A stretch of 64,000 nucleotides of DNA from JBFLYC01 sp040756735 (GCA_040756735.1 JBFLYC010000001.1:124001-188000); one strand, 5' to 3'; shown: positions 50,425-59,072, counted from the stretch's first letter. Notes: generated by a model not told the origin, from the sequence alone. Numbers and translations are program-made.

Positions 50425-51491
50425 TTAGAAATTTCAAGGGTGTGTATCCTAACATCACCTATGCTATGCGGTAAAACCCAATTAATTCTATTGTTTACCA
50501 TCTTTTTGTCTTTTGTAATTAATGCCTTGATTAATCTAGAATCAATTATTGGGGCTTGGACTGGAAGACCAGCTTTTTTAATTAAGTTGATAATACGAAC
50601 TAAATCCCTTTCAGACAAATAACCCAATTCATGAGCAAATTTCGATTCAAGAGCTAATCCTAAAGCAATAGCCTCACCATGGCGCCATCCGGTAATCATT
50701 TCAATGGCATGTCCTAAAGTATGCCCTAAATTAAGGAGCATTCTTAAGCCGGATTGTTCCTTTTCATCTGCAGCAATAATTTGCCCTTTAATCTGGCAAC
50801 ATTCCTTAATTATATTTATGAGGCTAGGGCTATCTGGACCAATCTTTTCAATATGGGATTGAATCAGATTAAACATTTCTTCACCGCTCAAAATAGCATA
50901 TTTGATTATTTCCCCTAGACCTGATGTAAATTCATCCTTTGGGAGTGACCTTAAAGTATTAACATCAATTAGCACAAGCCTGGGTTGATAAAAGGAACCT
51001 ATTACGTTTTTTACACCATTAAAATTTAAGCCGGTTTTTCCACCTACACTGCTATCAACAGCAGAAAGAAGTGTTGTAGGAATCTGAACATATGGTATAC
51101 CCCTCATATATGTAGAAGCTGCAAAACCAGCCAGGTCCCCAACTACACCTCCACCAAAAGCAACTATTAAGGATTGCCTATCAAAATTTTTATCTAATAA
51201 GTACCTGTAAAATCCCTCAAGTACATCTGTTTTCTTAGCTTCCTCTCCTGATGGCAATAAATAAAATAATGTTTTATAATTTTCTCTCCTAAAACTGTTA
51301 TATATTAGAGGCCCATGATGTTTAAAAATTTCTCTTTGGGTAACAATACAACACACCATGTTTTTATGAAGTGAACTCGTTAAGGAGCCTGACCTGGATA
51401 AAACCCCTTTGTCTATAATAATATCATAACTATCCTTATCTAAATTAATTTCCAGGGTTTTCATAATTTTCAATACATTGGAGGACCTCAT
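50406..51491 (-). CDS. aroB: 3-dehydroquinate synthase
   Basis: This 361-residue NAD- and metal-dependent enzyme makes 3-dehydroquinate from DAHP. Visible are VAFGGGVVGDLAGFAASTYMRGIPYVQIPTTLLS with the NAD loop, VDSSVGGKTGLN, and the metal ligands in GLGEIIKYAI, LLNLGHTLGHAIE and GWRHGEAIALG. The ATG at 51491 has GGAGG at 9 nt; an ATG nine codons later (51464) fits the family start but lacks an SD. It overlaps aroK. Confidence 0.95.
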   Translation of the reverse strand: MRSSNVLKIMKTLEINLDKDSYDIIIDKGVLSRSGSLTSSLHKNMVCCIVTQREIFKHHGPLIYNSFRRENYKTLFYLLPSGEEAKKTDVLEGFYRYLLDKNFDRQSLIVAFGGGVVGDLAGFAASTYMRGIPYVQIPTTLLSAVDSSVGGKTGLNFNGVKNVIGSFYQPRLVLIDVNTLRSLPKDEFTSGLGEIIKYAILSGEEMFNLIQSHIEKIGPDSPSLINIIKECCQIKGQIIAADEKEQSGLRMLLNLGHTLGHAIEMITGWRHGEAIALGLALESKFAHELGYLSERDLVRIINLIKKAGLPVQAPIIDSRLIKALITKDKKMVNNRINWVLPHSIGDVRIHTLEISKIPRIN

Positions 51492-51972
51492 TGACAACTT
51501 CCTCCAAATCCTTTCCTGTAGTATCTATAGTAAAATCAGCTTTTTGATATAAAGGCTTTCTTAGTTCTAACAATTCAATAATTTTTGCCACTGATTTGTC
51601 ATTACCTAAAAGAGGACGATAACTATTTCTCTTTGAAACCCTTTTTTGAATCTCCTGAGGATCTGCGTTTAAAGCTATTATAAGTCCCTTATCTGACAAT
51701 AAATCAATATTATCTTGGTTTAACACTACTCCACCTCCTGTTGCAATCACTGCATTATCCAATTTACATGCCCTTTTAACTGCTAAATGTTCCTCAGAAC
51801 GAAAACGAACTTCACCATAATCATTAAAGATTCTACCAATAGACATACCACATACCTTTTCAATATCTTCATCCGTATCAAAAAATGTTTTACCTAGACG
51901 TTTTGATACTCTCTTACCAACTGCAGTTTTTCCTGTTCCCATAAAGCCAATTAATACAATGTTATTTTTCAT
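51445..51972 (-). CDS. aroK: Shikimate kinase
   Basis: This 175-residue P-loop kinase phosphorylates shikimate. Walker A is IVLIGFMGTGKTAVGKRVSKRLG; DTDEDIEKVCGMSIGRIF binds shikimate, VIATGGGVVLNQ follows, and the lid is RNSYRPLLG. The frame starts 12 codons earlier, but the ATG at 51972 gives the normal N-terminus. It overlaps aroB and follows the pilin gene. Confidence 0.95.
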   Translation of the reverse strand: MKNNIVLIGFMGTGKTAVGKRVSKRLGKTFFDTDEDIEKVCGMSIGRIFNDYGEVRFRSEEHLAVKRACKLDNAVIATGGGVVLNQDNIDLLSDKGLIIALNADPQEIQKRVSKRNSYRPLLGNDKSVAKIIELLELRKPLYQKADFTIDTTGKDLEEVVNEVLQCIENYENPGN

Positions 51973-52092
51973 AAAGTATAACCGCCTCACGTATATACAT
52001 GTTGACACTTCATAATTACTCTATTTAATGTAAATAAAAAGTATTCCTCTAATCTCTTTTGGAATAGATAATCCCAATTCTAAACTAGCATA

Positions 52093-52440
52093 CTAAGGCA
52101 ATGGATCTGGTGTAACAAGAATTGATCCATCATTACCAATTGTAACATGATAGGTGTCCGATCCCCTGGGGGGTTTAGGCCATGATTCTATATAGTTTAA
52201 AAGTGCATTATCTTCTTTTCCATCATGAAAGGGAGAACTGTTGGAGGCCGTTTCGATGCCAACTTCGGATATGTAAAGAGAAGCTGCGCTTTTTAGAATA
52301 CGTACATTAGCCTCATGTGCTTTGTTCTGAGCATTATTCTGAACACCGGTATAAACTGGTATCGCAATGGCCACCAAGATTCCTATAATCATGACCACAA
52401 CCACTAATTCAATAAGTGTAAAACCATTTTGATTGTTCAC
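52093..52440 (-). CDS. Type IV major-type prepilin
   Basis: This 115-residue prepilin has a 6-residue leader (MNNQNG) and mature N-terminus FTLIELVVVVMIIGILVAIAIPVYTG with Glu5, the archetypal type IV pilin helix. The globular part is short, with AHEANVRILKSAASLYISEVG typical of ComGC/PilA-like pilins and no cysteines. The start is GTG 7 nt after AAGGGGG. Being next to the prepilin peptidase and apart from the minor prepilin block, it is the best candidate for the main pilus subunit. Confidence 0.9.
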   Translation of the reverse strand: MNNQNGFTLIELVVVVMIIGILVAIAIPVYTGVQNNAQNKAHEANVRILKSAASLYISEVGIETASNSSPFHDGKEDNALLNYIESWPKPPRGSDTYHVTIGNDGSILVTPDPLP

Positions 52441-52460
52441 CTCCCAACCCCCTTTGCCAA

Positions 52461-53114
52461 TTAAAATATTACATGCATGATTTCTTGATAACTTAGTAGA
52501 ATTTGTCTACCCCACAAAGTAGAGATAAACATACCAATACTTAAAAAAGGACCAAAAGGTATTGGATCTTTTCTTGACTTCACATTCAAAGAAATAAGAA
52601 TAATTCCAAAAAGTGCACCGGCAAGAAAACTTATAAACAAAGCTAATAATGTTAAAACAGATCCTAATATAAAACCCCCGGCAAACATCAATTTTATATC
52701 GCCTCCTCCCATACCGCCCTTGCTAAGCAATGCAATGATAAATAGTGATCCTCCCCCGATTAATGCCCCTCCTAAAGCATTTGCCAAAGTTATCTCAGGA
52801 ATAATTATCTGCCAAAATATTCCCCATAATAAAACTAATACTACCATTCTATTTGGTATTATTTGATGGTCTATATCAATAAATGCAATAGTAATCAAAA
52901 TAGAAAATAAACATAGATATTTTGCTAATATTATGTTAACCCCAATGTTGATAAAGGCCAAAATAAATACGAGTCCAGTTAATATTTCTATAAGTGGGTA
53001 TTTAAAGCTGGTTTTCCTTTTATAATCTGTGCTATTATTCGCAAAGCTATTTATATAGGTATTTAATAATGACCCAGTAACTAAACCTAAAACCAATATA
53101 ATTATAAAAAACAT
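52461..53114 (-). CDS. pilD: Prepilin peptidase, compact form (A24)
   Basis: This 217-residue membrane protease cleaves prepilin leaders. The two catalytic Asp are in FIDIDHQIIPNRMVVL and GGMGGGDIKLMFAGG. It begins with VLGLVTGSLLNTYINSFAN, but the cysteine-rich cytoplasmic loop of standard PilD (two CxxC pairs) is missing: the chain passes from SLLNTYI through a short basic segment to KYPLIEILTGLVF. It therefore may lack that zinc site. The ATG at 53114 follows AGAGG. It lies between aroE and the pilin. Confidence 0.9.
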   Translation of the reverse strand: MFFIIILVLGLVTGSLLNTYINSFANNSTDYKRKTSFKYPLIEILTGLVFILAFINIGVNIILAKYLCLFSILITIAFIDIDHQIIPNRMVVLVLLWGIFWQIIIPEITLANALGGALIGGGSLFIIALLSKGGMGGGDIKLMFAGGFILGSVLTLLALFISFLAGALFGIILISLNVKSRKDPIPFGPFLSIGMFISTLWGRQILLSYQEIMHVIF

Positions 53115-53142
53115 TATGCGGCCTCTTAATACTATTATATGT

Positions 53143-54003
53143 CTAAATTGTGACATGTTTTTTTAGAAAATCATAAATTAAATCTATTGGCGGCTCTATT
53201 CCTGTCCACAATTTAAATGCATCTGCCCCTTGATAAATTAACATATCAAGGCCATTAATTACCTGGCACCCTTTAGATTTAGCCTTTTTTAAGAGTACTG
53301 TCTCTAAAGGATTGTATACCATATCATATATCAAACATTGATTTGGAATATATTCCTCAGACAGTGGCATACTTTTTTCTAAGTAACCATACATGCCGAT
53401 GGGTGTTGCATTTACAATTAATGCACACTGCTCAAAAACTGAAGCAGTTTTATCTATTTCAATCACCTTTAATTTGTTAGCATGAGAGTTTGCGTATATG
53501 TCAAATATTTGTTGAGCCTTATCAATATTTCGACCAATTATATGAACCTGGGAACTTCCTGCATGCAATAGTCCAATAATTGCTGCCCTAGCTGCACCGC
53601 CGGTCCCTATTACAGCGGTGACTTTATCTTTAGGATCAAACCCATTTTTCTTCAATGATTTTAAAAAACCAGAAACATCGGTATTGTAACCAATAGATGT
53701 ACCCTGATCTATTACCACAGTATTAACTGCACCTACATCTTTTGCCAAGTCATCGAGCTTATTCAAAAAAGGAATGATACTCTCCTTATAGGGAATCGTC
53801 ACATTAAAACCTTTAGCATTTAATGCAACTAATCCCTGGACAGCTCTTTCTAAAAAGTGATTTTCAACAGGAAAAGCTAAATAAACAGCTTTAATATTAA
53901 GCATGTTGAATAAATAATTGTGCAATAATGGAGATAGGCTGTGCTTTATTGGATTGCCTATTAGACCAACCAAGTTAAATTGAGCATTAATTAATTCCTG
54001 CAA
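53143..54003 (-). CDS. aroE: Shikimate dehydrogenase
   Basis: This 286-residue NADPH-dependent enzyme reduces 3-dehydroshikimate. It shows LIGNPIKHSLSPLLHNY at the N-terminus, the catalytic Lys/Asp region GFNVTIPYKESI and GAVNTVV, the dinucleotide motif AVIGTGGAARAAIIGLLHAG, and the end QGADAFKLWTG. The TTG start follows GAGGGA. It is followed by the prepilin peptidase gene. Confidence 0.95.
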   Translation of the reverse strand: MQELINAQFNLVGLIGNPIKHSLSPLLHNYLFNMLNIKAVYLAFPVENHFLERAVQGLVALNAKGFNVTIPYKESIIPFLNKLDDLAKDVGAVNTVVIDQGTSIGYNTDVSGFLKSLKKNGFDPKDKVTAVIGTGGAARAAIIGLLHAGSSQVHIIGRNIDKAQQIFDIYANSHANKLKVIEIDKTASVFEQCALIVNATPIGMYGYLEKSMPLSEEYIPNQCLIYDMVYNPLETVLLKKAKSKGCQVINGLDMLIYQGADAFKLWTGIEPPIDLIYDFLKKHVTI

Positions 54004-54013
54004 AATGTTTCCC

Positions 54014-54517
54014 TCACTCTATTTTGTCCAACATAAGTATACTTAGCACTTTTCTTTCAATTACTCTAACCACACGAGTCCCTATAAACTCTTTATCATT
54101 AAGGGGTACAACCAATATAGTATAAAGATTTAGACGATTGCCACCTAGTATATCAGTAAAAATCTGGTCACCAACCACCGCAGTTTCTTGAGGCACAGTA
54201 CCCATTGCAGTCATCGCTCGCTTAAAAGCGCCTGTTCTAGGTTTATTTGCCTTAGCAATATAAGGTATTCCTAATAAATTAGCTATTCTAACTACCCTAT
54301 TCTCATTATTGTTAGAAACTATACATGCCTTCAAATTGTTTTCTATCATGCTTTTAAACCAATCAACGGCTTTATCAGAAATGTCAGGATTATTCCATTC
54401 GGTTATAGTATTGTCAAGGTCTACTATAATTCCTTTTATACCTCTTTTGCATAATTTTTTAAAATCAAGATGGTAAATAGAATTAATATAAAGATTTGGC
54501 TTAAGTCTGTGTAACAT
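54014..54517 (-). CDS. YqeG family HAD-type phosphatase
   Basis: This 167-residue HAD IIIA phosphatase has motif I GIIVDLDNTITEWN, motif II ACIVSNNNE, a Lys region YIAKANKPRTGAF and motif III AVVGDQIFTDILGGNR. Substrate is unknown, though some homologues dephosphorylate phosphatidylglycerophosphate. It commonly sits next to aroE and other genes upstream of efp in Firmicutes. The ATG at 54517 has AGGAGG. Confidence 0.9.
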   Translation of the reverse strand: MLHRLKPNLYINSIYHLDFKKLCKRGIKGIIVDLDNTITEWNNPDISDKAVDWFKSMIENNLKACIVSNNNENRVVRIANLLGIPYIAKANKPRTGAFKRAMTAMGTVPQETAVVGDQIFTDILGGNRLNLYTILVVPLNDKEFIGTRVVRVIERKVLSILMLDKIE

Positions 54518-54608
54518 TGTTTCCTCCTGGTAAAAAACGCAATATATAAATATTAGCACATCCTAATATATTTTAAAAGTTCAAGGGAATATAGCGATTA
54601 CTTTTCTA

Positions 54609-54773
54609 TTATTTTAAAATACTTTTTATAAGTAAATACGGCTTGTCCAATAAGTTTATTGTCTCCAAACTGTTATCTAGTTTTATGATAGGCCACATTA
54701 GAAAGTACTTTGGGATGCCTATGATTTTTCCTGTGCTACCGTCTGTTAATTTCTGTTCATTTGGTTCTTCCAT
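54609..54773 (-). CDS. Possible small ORF of 54 codons
   Basis: A minus-strand frame from ATG (54773) to TAA encodes 54 residues starting MEEPNEQKLTDGSTGKIIGI and ending in a hydrophobic/basic segment. It lies in the gap after sigK. There is no clear SD before the ATG and no known domain, so it may be a chance frame or a remnant. Confidence 0.25.
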   Translation of the reverse strand: MEEPNEQKLTDGSTGKIIGIPKYFLMWPIIKLDNSLETINLLDKPYLLIKSILK

Positions 54774-54815
54774 ATTATTCAATTTCTACTTAAATACTTT
54801 TTTTCCTTCTTACCT

Positions 54816-55514
54816 TTAATCTGAGTTTAGTTCTTTAATCAAGTTTTTAATGGCCTTTTTTTCAATTCTTGATACATATGACCTAGATATTCCTAATTTT
54901 TTTGCAATTTCTTTTTGTGTCTTTCTAAAACCGTTAAATAATCCAAACCTCATTTGCAGTACTTCCTTTTCTCGTCCCTTAAGCTTTTTCACCATCTCAA
55001 TTACTCTTTTTTTTTCCTGTTCATTTTCTACACTATTTGCAACAATGTCTTGTTCTGTTCCCAATACATCTAATAAGGTCAGTTCATTCCCTTCTTTATC
55101 CACACCAATGGGATCATACAATGATATTTCCCCTTTTAGCCTTTTGGTTGCCCTTAAATGCATTAGAATCTCATTTTCTATGCAACGAGCTGCATAAGTA
55201 GCCAGCTTAGTTCCTTTGTCCTGGTCAAAGGTATTAATGGCCTTAATCAAACCCAAAGTTCCAATAGAAATAAGGTCATCTATATCTTCTCCACATGTTT
55301 CAAACTTTTTGGTAATATGTGCTACCAGTCGTAAATTATGCTCTATCAAAATATGCCTGGCAGTTTCATCACCCCTTTTCATTCTTTTCAGGTATAGCTC
55401 TTCTTCTTCTTCTGATAGTGGTTGAGGAAAAGTGTTATTACTGAGGTAAGACACCAACAAAGTAATACCTTTTAGAATAGAAGCCACCAGAAAACCTAGC
55501 AAGCCAGGGTGCAT
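54816..55514 (-). CDS. sigK: RNA polymerase sporulation sigma factor SigK (pro-sigma-K)
   Basis: This late mother-cell sigma factor has 232 residues. The N-terminal pro-sequence MHPGLLGFLVASILKGITLLVSYLSNN is hydrophobic and is followed by FPQPLS, as in Bacillus pro-sigma-K. Region 2 shows LRLVAHITKKFETCGEDIDDLISIGTLGLIKAI, and region 4 KTQKEIAKKLGISRSYVSRIEKKA. The gene is continuous, with no skin element. The ATG at 55514 has GGAGGTGG. By family knowledge, SpoIVFB removes the pro-sequence after SpoIVB signalling; spoIVB is also in this window. Confidence 0.96.
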   Translation of the reverse strand: MHPGLLGFLVASILKGITLLVSYLSNNTFPQPLSEEEEELYLKRMKRGDETARHILIEHNLRLVAHITKKFETCGEDIDDLISIGTLGLIKAINTFDQDKGTKLATYAARCIENEILMHLRATKRLKGEISLYDPIGVDKEGNELTLLDVLGTEQDIVANSVENEQEKKRVIEMVKKLKGREKEVLQMRFGLFNGFRKTQKEIAKKLGISRSYVSRIEKKAIKNLIKELNSD

Positions 55515-55577
55515 AAAAAAAGACCACCTCCAAACAAAGCTCACCTTAAATTATATGGTGAGACAAGTATAAAGGTG

Positions 55578-55605
55578 CATGTATACTTTATTGGTATTTT
55601 ATACC
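55578..55605 (-). promoter_or_regulatory. Weak candidate sigma-E promoter of sigK
   Basis: On the minus strand GGTATAA, 13 nt, TATACATG. The -10 shares ATACA with the sigma-E consensus and the spacing fits. The -35 is poor. Confidence 0.3.
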
Positions 55606-55625
55606 ATTTATTTGACTTCAAATAA

Positions 55626-55868
55626 ATCGGAAAAGATTTAATTACATGTTATCTTGAAGTTAAATCATGCAATCTTGTAATAAATAATTTAGCGCTATTT
55701 CCATATGCACCAACTATCCGTGGAGCCAGACATCTTGAAGATTTAAGAATGCTAAAAAAAGAAGGATATTTTGCTAAGCAATTGCTTTTGTCGGTTAAAG
55801 CTGGCGTTGAAGCATATGCGTTTAAGTGTGCATTACTACTACAGGTTTATATCTCAGAGACAATGTAA
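55626..55868 (+). pseudogene. sfsA: sfsA remnant (truncated, internal deletion)
   Basis: On the plus strand an open stretch of 80 codons without a start codon translates to a chain containing CYLEVKSCNLVINNLALF, then PYAPTIRGARHLEDL and KKEGYFAKQLLL. This matches the middle of SfsA (YLEVKSCTLV...FPDAPTxRGxxHLxEL...EGYxA). About 100 N-terminal residues are missing, and the chain then jumps to AGVEAYAFKC, which normally lies some 35 residues further, so there is also an in-frame internal deletion. It is a decayed gene, not functional SfsA. Confidence 0.75.
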
Positions 55869-55903
55869 CAATAAACCTATGAGGCTACAAATCTCAATCT
55901 TGA

Positions 55904-56320
55904 TTATTGACCAATTATTTTTACTAAAACCCTCTTTTTTCTTTTTCCGTCAAACTCTCCATAAAAAATCTGTTCCCATGGTCCAAAATCAAGTTTGCCG
56001 TCAGTTATCCCAACAACAACTTCTCTTCCCATTATTGTTCTTTTTAAATGTGCATCAGCATTATCCTCAAACCCATTGTGTAAATATTGAGAATATGGCT
56101 TCTCTGGAGCTAACCTTTCAAGCCATTTTTCGAAATCATTATGAAGACCCTGCTCATCATCATTAATAAATACACTTGACGTAATATGCATTGCATTACA
56201 TAATAATATCCCTTCTTTAATACCGCTTTCTTTTAAGCACTCCAAAACCTGTGAAGTTATGTTAATAAATCCTCGTCTTGTCTTAACATCAAACCACAAT
56301 TCTTTACGATAGCTTTTCAA
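55904..56320 (-). CDS. YjbQ/UPF0047 family protein (secondary thiamine-phosphate synthase)
   Basis: This 138-residue beta-rich protein belongs to UPF0047. The family motifs are GILLCNAMHITSSVFINDDEQGLHNDFEKWLE, DNADAHLKRTIMGREVVVGITDGKLDFGPWEQIFYGEFDG and the terminal KRVLVKIIG. Some homologues can supply thiamine-phosphate synthase activity, but the physiological role is unsettled. The TTG start follows GAAGGTG. Confidence 0.88.
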   Translation of the reverse strand: MKSYRKELWFDVKTRRGFINITSQVLECLKESGIKEGILLCNAMHITSSVFINDDEQGLHNDFEKWLERLAPEKPYSQYLHNGFEDNADAHLKRTIMGREVVVGITDGKLDFGPWEQIFYGEFDGKRKKRVLVKIIGQ

Positions 56321-56355
56321 TTAAAACACCTTCTCAAAAAAAATAATTTATTAGT

Positions 56356-57831
56356 CTATAAAAGTGGTGAAATTAAACGGGCAGAAGCTTCTAGAATCCT
56401 GGCCCTGGCAGGTCTCTTTTTTAATACACTTAATATTACCTCTTCGCAATCCATTAGGTCGTTACGGAAATCTTCTTCCAAGCGCTTGATTGTTTTTTCA
56501 TCAAAACAAAATGCATTAACTTCAAAGTTGTATAAAAAGCTTCTACTATCAAAATTTGCTGTACCTATTGATGCAACAGTGCTATCCACTGTTAACAATT
56601 TTGCATGTATAAAACCTTTGTTATATTTATATATTTTAACTCCTGCTTGAATTAATTCTTCAAAAAATGAACAAGTTGCATAATAGATAAATCTTTTATC
56701 TGGCACTCCAGGAACAATAATTTTAACGTCAATACCACTCAATGCAGCAGTCTTTAGCGCCATTAAAATACTTTCATCTGGAATTAAATAGGGAGTTGTG
56801 ACAAAAATATTTTCCTTTGCATTAGTGATTATTGTGAAATAGGCTTGCTGTATTGTCTCCCAATCAAAATCTGGTCCGCTTGGAACAACTTGAATTAACT
56901 CCTGTCCAACTCTTCCTTGCTTTGGAAAATAATCCTTTTCTTGCAATATTTCTTCAGTCATAAAGCGCCATGATTTTAAAAATATATTTTGAAGAACATA
57001 AACGGCCTCTCCTTCAATTTTTATGTGGGTATCTCTCCAAAAAGGGTAATTAGGATTTTTATTTACATATTCATCACCTATGTTTAAACCTCCCAGGAAA
57101 CCTATTTTCCCGTCTACTATCAGTATTTTACGGTGGTTTCTATGGTTGAATTCACTATTTAAGAAAGGAATTTTTATAGGTAAAAAGGGTCTAATATCTA
57201 CTCCTGCGTTCCTTAAATCTTGAAAATACTTCTCTCCTAAACCCCACCCGCCAAATCCATCATATATAAACCTGACCTTAACGCCTTCTTTTGACTTTCT
57301 AATTAATATATCTTTAATTTCATTACCAAGTTTATCATCTTTAACAATGAAATATTCTAGATGTATATGATTTTTGGCTTCCTCCATTGCTTTTTTTTTG
57401 GCTGCAAAAGTCTGATCCCCATTAGTAAGAATCTCAGTTTTATTATTCCATGTAAAGGGTGTTTGCGAGTTATTTAATAGCAGATTAACAAGTTTTCTTT
57501 TCACATCATCATGTGCATCACAATAGAATAATAGATTTTGCTTTACACGTTCTTTTTGGGTCTCCACTAACATATGCCAATCAATTACTCCACCTTTTTC
57601 TGACATCTTTTTAAATAGTCGTCTTTTTTTAATATTTCCACCCAGTATAAGATATAAAACAAAACCAAGCAATGGTAAGGCAATGAGGATTAATAACCAG
57701 GCAACTGTTTGTGCAGGATTCTTATTATCAAAATAAATAAATACACCTATCAAAAAAATCACAAAAAAATAAATATACGCAAGTGTAGCAGGTACTATTT
57801 TTATAAGGCTGAAACTAATAAACCCAAACAT
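56356..57831 (-). CDS. cls: Cardiolipin synthase
   Basis: This 491-residue membrane phospholipase D-family enzyme condenses phosphatidylglycerol into cardiolipin. Two N-terminal helices (ATLAYIYFFVIFLIGVFIYF and TVAWLLILIALPLLGFVLYLIL) precede two PLD motifs, NHRNHRKILIVDGKIGFLGGLN and KGFIHAKLLTVDSTVASIGTANFDSRS. Length and layout match bacterial ClsA. The SD before the ATG is weak. Confidence 0.95.
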   Translation of the reverse strand: MFGFISFSLIKIVPATLAYIYFFVIFLIGVFIYFDNKNPAQTVAWLLILIALPLLGFVLYLILGGNIKKRRLFKKMSEKGGVIDWHMLVETQKERVKQNLLFYCDAHDDVKRKLVNLLLNNSQTPFTWNNKTEILTNGDQTFAAKKKAMEEAKNHIHLEYFIVKDDKLGNEIKDILIRKSKEGVKVRFIYDGFGGWGLGEKYFQDLRNAGVDIRPFLPIKIPFLNSEFNHRNHRKILIVDGKIGFLGGLNIGDEYVNKNPNYPFWRDTHIKIEGEAVYVLQNIFLKSWRFMTEEILQEKDYFPKQGRVGQELIQVVPSGPDFDWETIQQAYFTIITNAKENIFVTTPYLIPDESILMALKTAALSGIDVKIIVPGVPDKRFIYYATCSFFEELIQAGVKIYKYNKGFIHAKLLTVDSTVASIGTANFDSRSFLYNFEVNAFCFDEKTIKRLEEDFRNDLMDCEEVILSVLKKRPARARILEASARLISPLL

Positions 57832-58004
57832 AACACCAACTACCCTTCATGTATTTATACTAAAATTATATCATAAAACTAAGTTAAATATTAAAACTAT
57901 CATTCACAAGAAAGTAGAAACCAGGCCAATATATTTGACCATGGTTCCATCTGGCTTTTTAATCAAGATTTTTGATAAAGCCCACGGCTTCTCAATCATT
58001 ATGC

Positions 58005-58202
58005 TCAACTAAAACCACCTGTTCCTTTTTGTCCTTTATTTCCTATTAAACATTTGTCGGTGAAGATGCCACCTGTAAAGGTAAATAATTGCTCAGCTTT
58101 ACAACCACATTCAGGGCATTTCACATTTTCTCTCTCATTGATAGGTACAAGTTTTTCAAACTTCTTTTCACACGAATTACATTTAAAATCATATAATGGC
58201 AC
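58005..58202 (-). CDS. FmdB-type zinc ribbon protein
   Basis: This 65-residue protein begins MPLYDFKCNSCEKKFEKLVPINE and has a second pair KCPECGCKAEQLFTF, giving the CxxC...CxxC ribbon of the FmdB regulatory family. A Gly-rich tail follows. The start is GTG after AAAGGAGGT. Function is unknown; similar proteins are common in anaerobes. Confidence 0.9.
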   Translation of the reverse strand: MPLYDFKCNSCEKKFEKLVPINERENVKCPECGCKAEQLFTFTGGIFTDKCLIGNKGQKGTGGFS

Positions 58203-58257
58203 GTTATTTTACCTCCTTTACGATAAGTATCATTATAACATATTTTTATCAATGGTT

Positions 58258-58296
58258 GTAAAAAACCCTTCCTTTAAATATGGAAGGGTTTTTTAC
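58258..58296. terminator. Bidirectional-looking perfect 15-bp terminator hairpin
   Basis: GTAAAAAACCCTTCC and GGAAGGGTTTTTTAC form a perfect 15-bp stem with a 9-nt loop. T-runs within the arms make it usable in both directions. It ends the manganese catalase unit on the minus strand. Confidence 0.88.
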
Positions 58297-58315
58297 AGTT
58301 TTTAGTATTGGAATT

Positions 58316-59032
58316 TTACTGATGATGAGGGTTTTGCATGTGATGTTGATGCTGATTATGATATTGCCCTCTTGGATTAGTAAAATGAGGTGGAGTTGGG
58401 CTTGGCGCTTGAAAATGTTTGCCACCTGCAGATAAATCAAAATAAAGTCTGGCATCTTTATCCACACCAAAATCTCTATTAGAACCTGCGTGGCTGACTT
58501 TATTCAAAGCTTCTCTAAACAAAGCATTATGGGCTTCTTCTCTGTTTAAAAGAAAATCAATGGCTTCCCTGACTCCTTTGTCATTGATTTGTCTGTATAA
58601 ATACTCATACACTACTTTTGCTCTTTGCTCAGCGGCAATATTAGACAAAAGATCTGCTGGTAAGTCTCCAGTTGTATCAATAAAATTACCTGTCCAAGGG
58701 ACCCCTGATGAGTTAGCTAGCATGGGAGACAACCCACCCAAGACATGAGGTTGCAGATTCCCGATTGCATTATATCCCTGAAGGTCATGCCCATTTAACA
58801 TATTGATCATAGTAGCAACCATTTCCATGTGACTAAATTCCTCTGCTGCTATGTCTAAAAATAAATCCTTAATAGCCTTATCCTGTACCCTAAAACTCTG
58901 TATAAAGTACTGGAGGCCAGCCTTTAACTCTCCATTAGCTCCGCCCAATTGTTCCTGCAGCATGGCTGCATAGGTAGGGTTAGGGCTATCCACTCTGACC
59001 GGATGAAGAAGCTGTTTTTCATGTTTAAACAA
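58316..59032 (-). CDS. Manganese catalase / spore coat CotJC-type protein
   Basis: This 238-residue ferritin-fold protein has the family start MFKHEKQLLHPVRVDSPNP, metal ligands in GELKAGLQYFIQSF, AAEEFSHMEMV and LLNREEAHNALFREAL, and the segment GVPWTGNFIDTTGDLPADLLSNIAAEQRAK. The C-terminus is an unusual His/Gln/Asn-rich tail (GQYHNQHQHHMQNPHHQ). Homologues are catalases or spore-coat components. The first in-frame TTG abuts the SD, so TTG at 59032, 9 nt after AAGGGG, is chosen. Confidence 0.9.
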   Translation of the reverse strand: MFKHEKQLLHPVRVDSPNPTYAAMLQEQLGGANGELKAGLQYFIQSFRVQDKAIKDLFLDIAAEEFSHMEMVATMINMLNGHDLQGYNAIGNLQPHVLGGLSPMLANSSGVPWTGNFIDTTGDLPADLLSNIAAEQRAKVVYEYLYRQINDKGVREAIDFLLNREEAHNALFREALNKVSHAGSNRDFGVDKDARLYFDLSAGGKHFQAPSPTPPHFTNPRGQYHNQHQHHMQNPHHQ

Positions 59033-59072
59033 TCTGATCAACCCCTTTTGGTTATCTTTATTTTAGTTTAAC

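Noticed and set aside
55543..55566. Inverted repeat CTCACC...GGTGAG just upstream of sigK as an operator or recombination site remnant of skin
   Set aside because: The sigK frame is continuous and no recombinase gene or skin boundary is present; a chance palindrome next to the SD is sufficient.
55771..56166. Plus-strand frame of 131 codons
   Set aside because: It overlaps the sfsA relic in a different frame and is antisense to yjbQ; the translation has no family resemblance.
57904..57999. Minus-strand frame of 31 codons (MIEKPWALSKILIKKPDG...) after the FmdB gene
   Set aside because: It is very short, lacks a convincing SD, and has no supporting context; noted only as a possible chance ORF.
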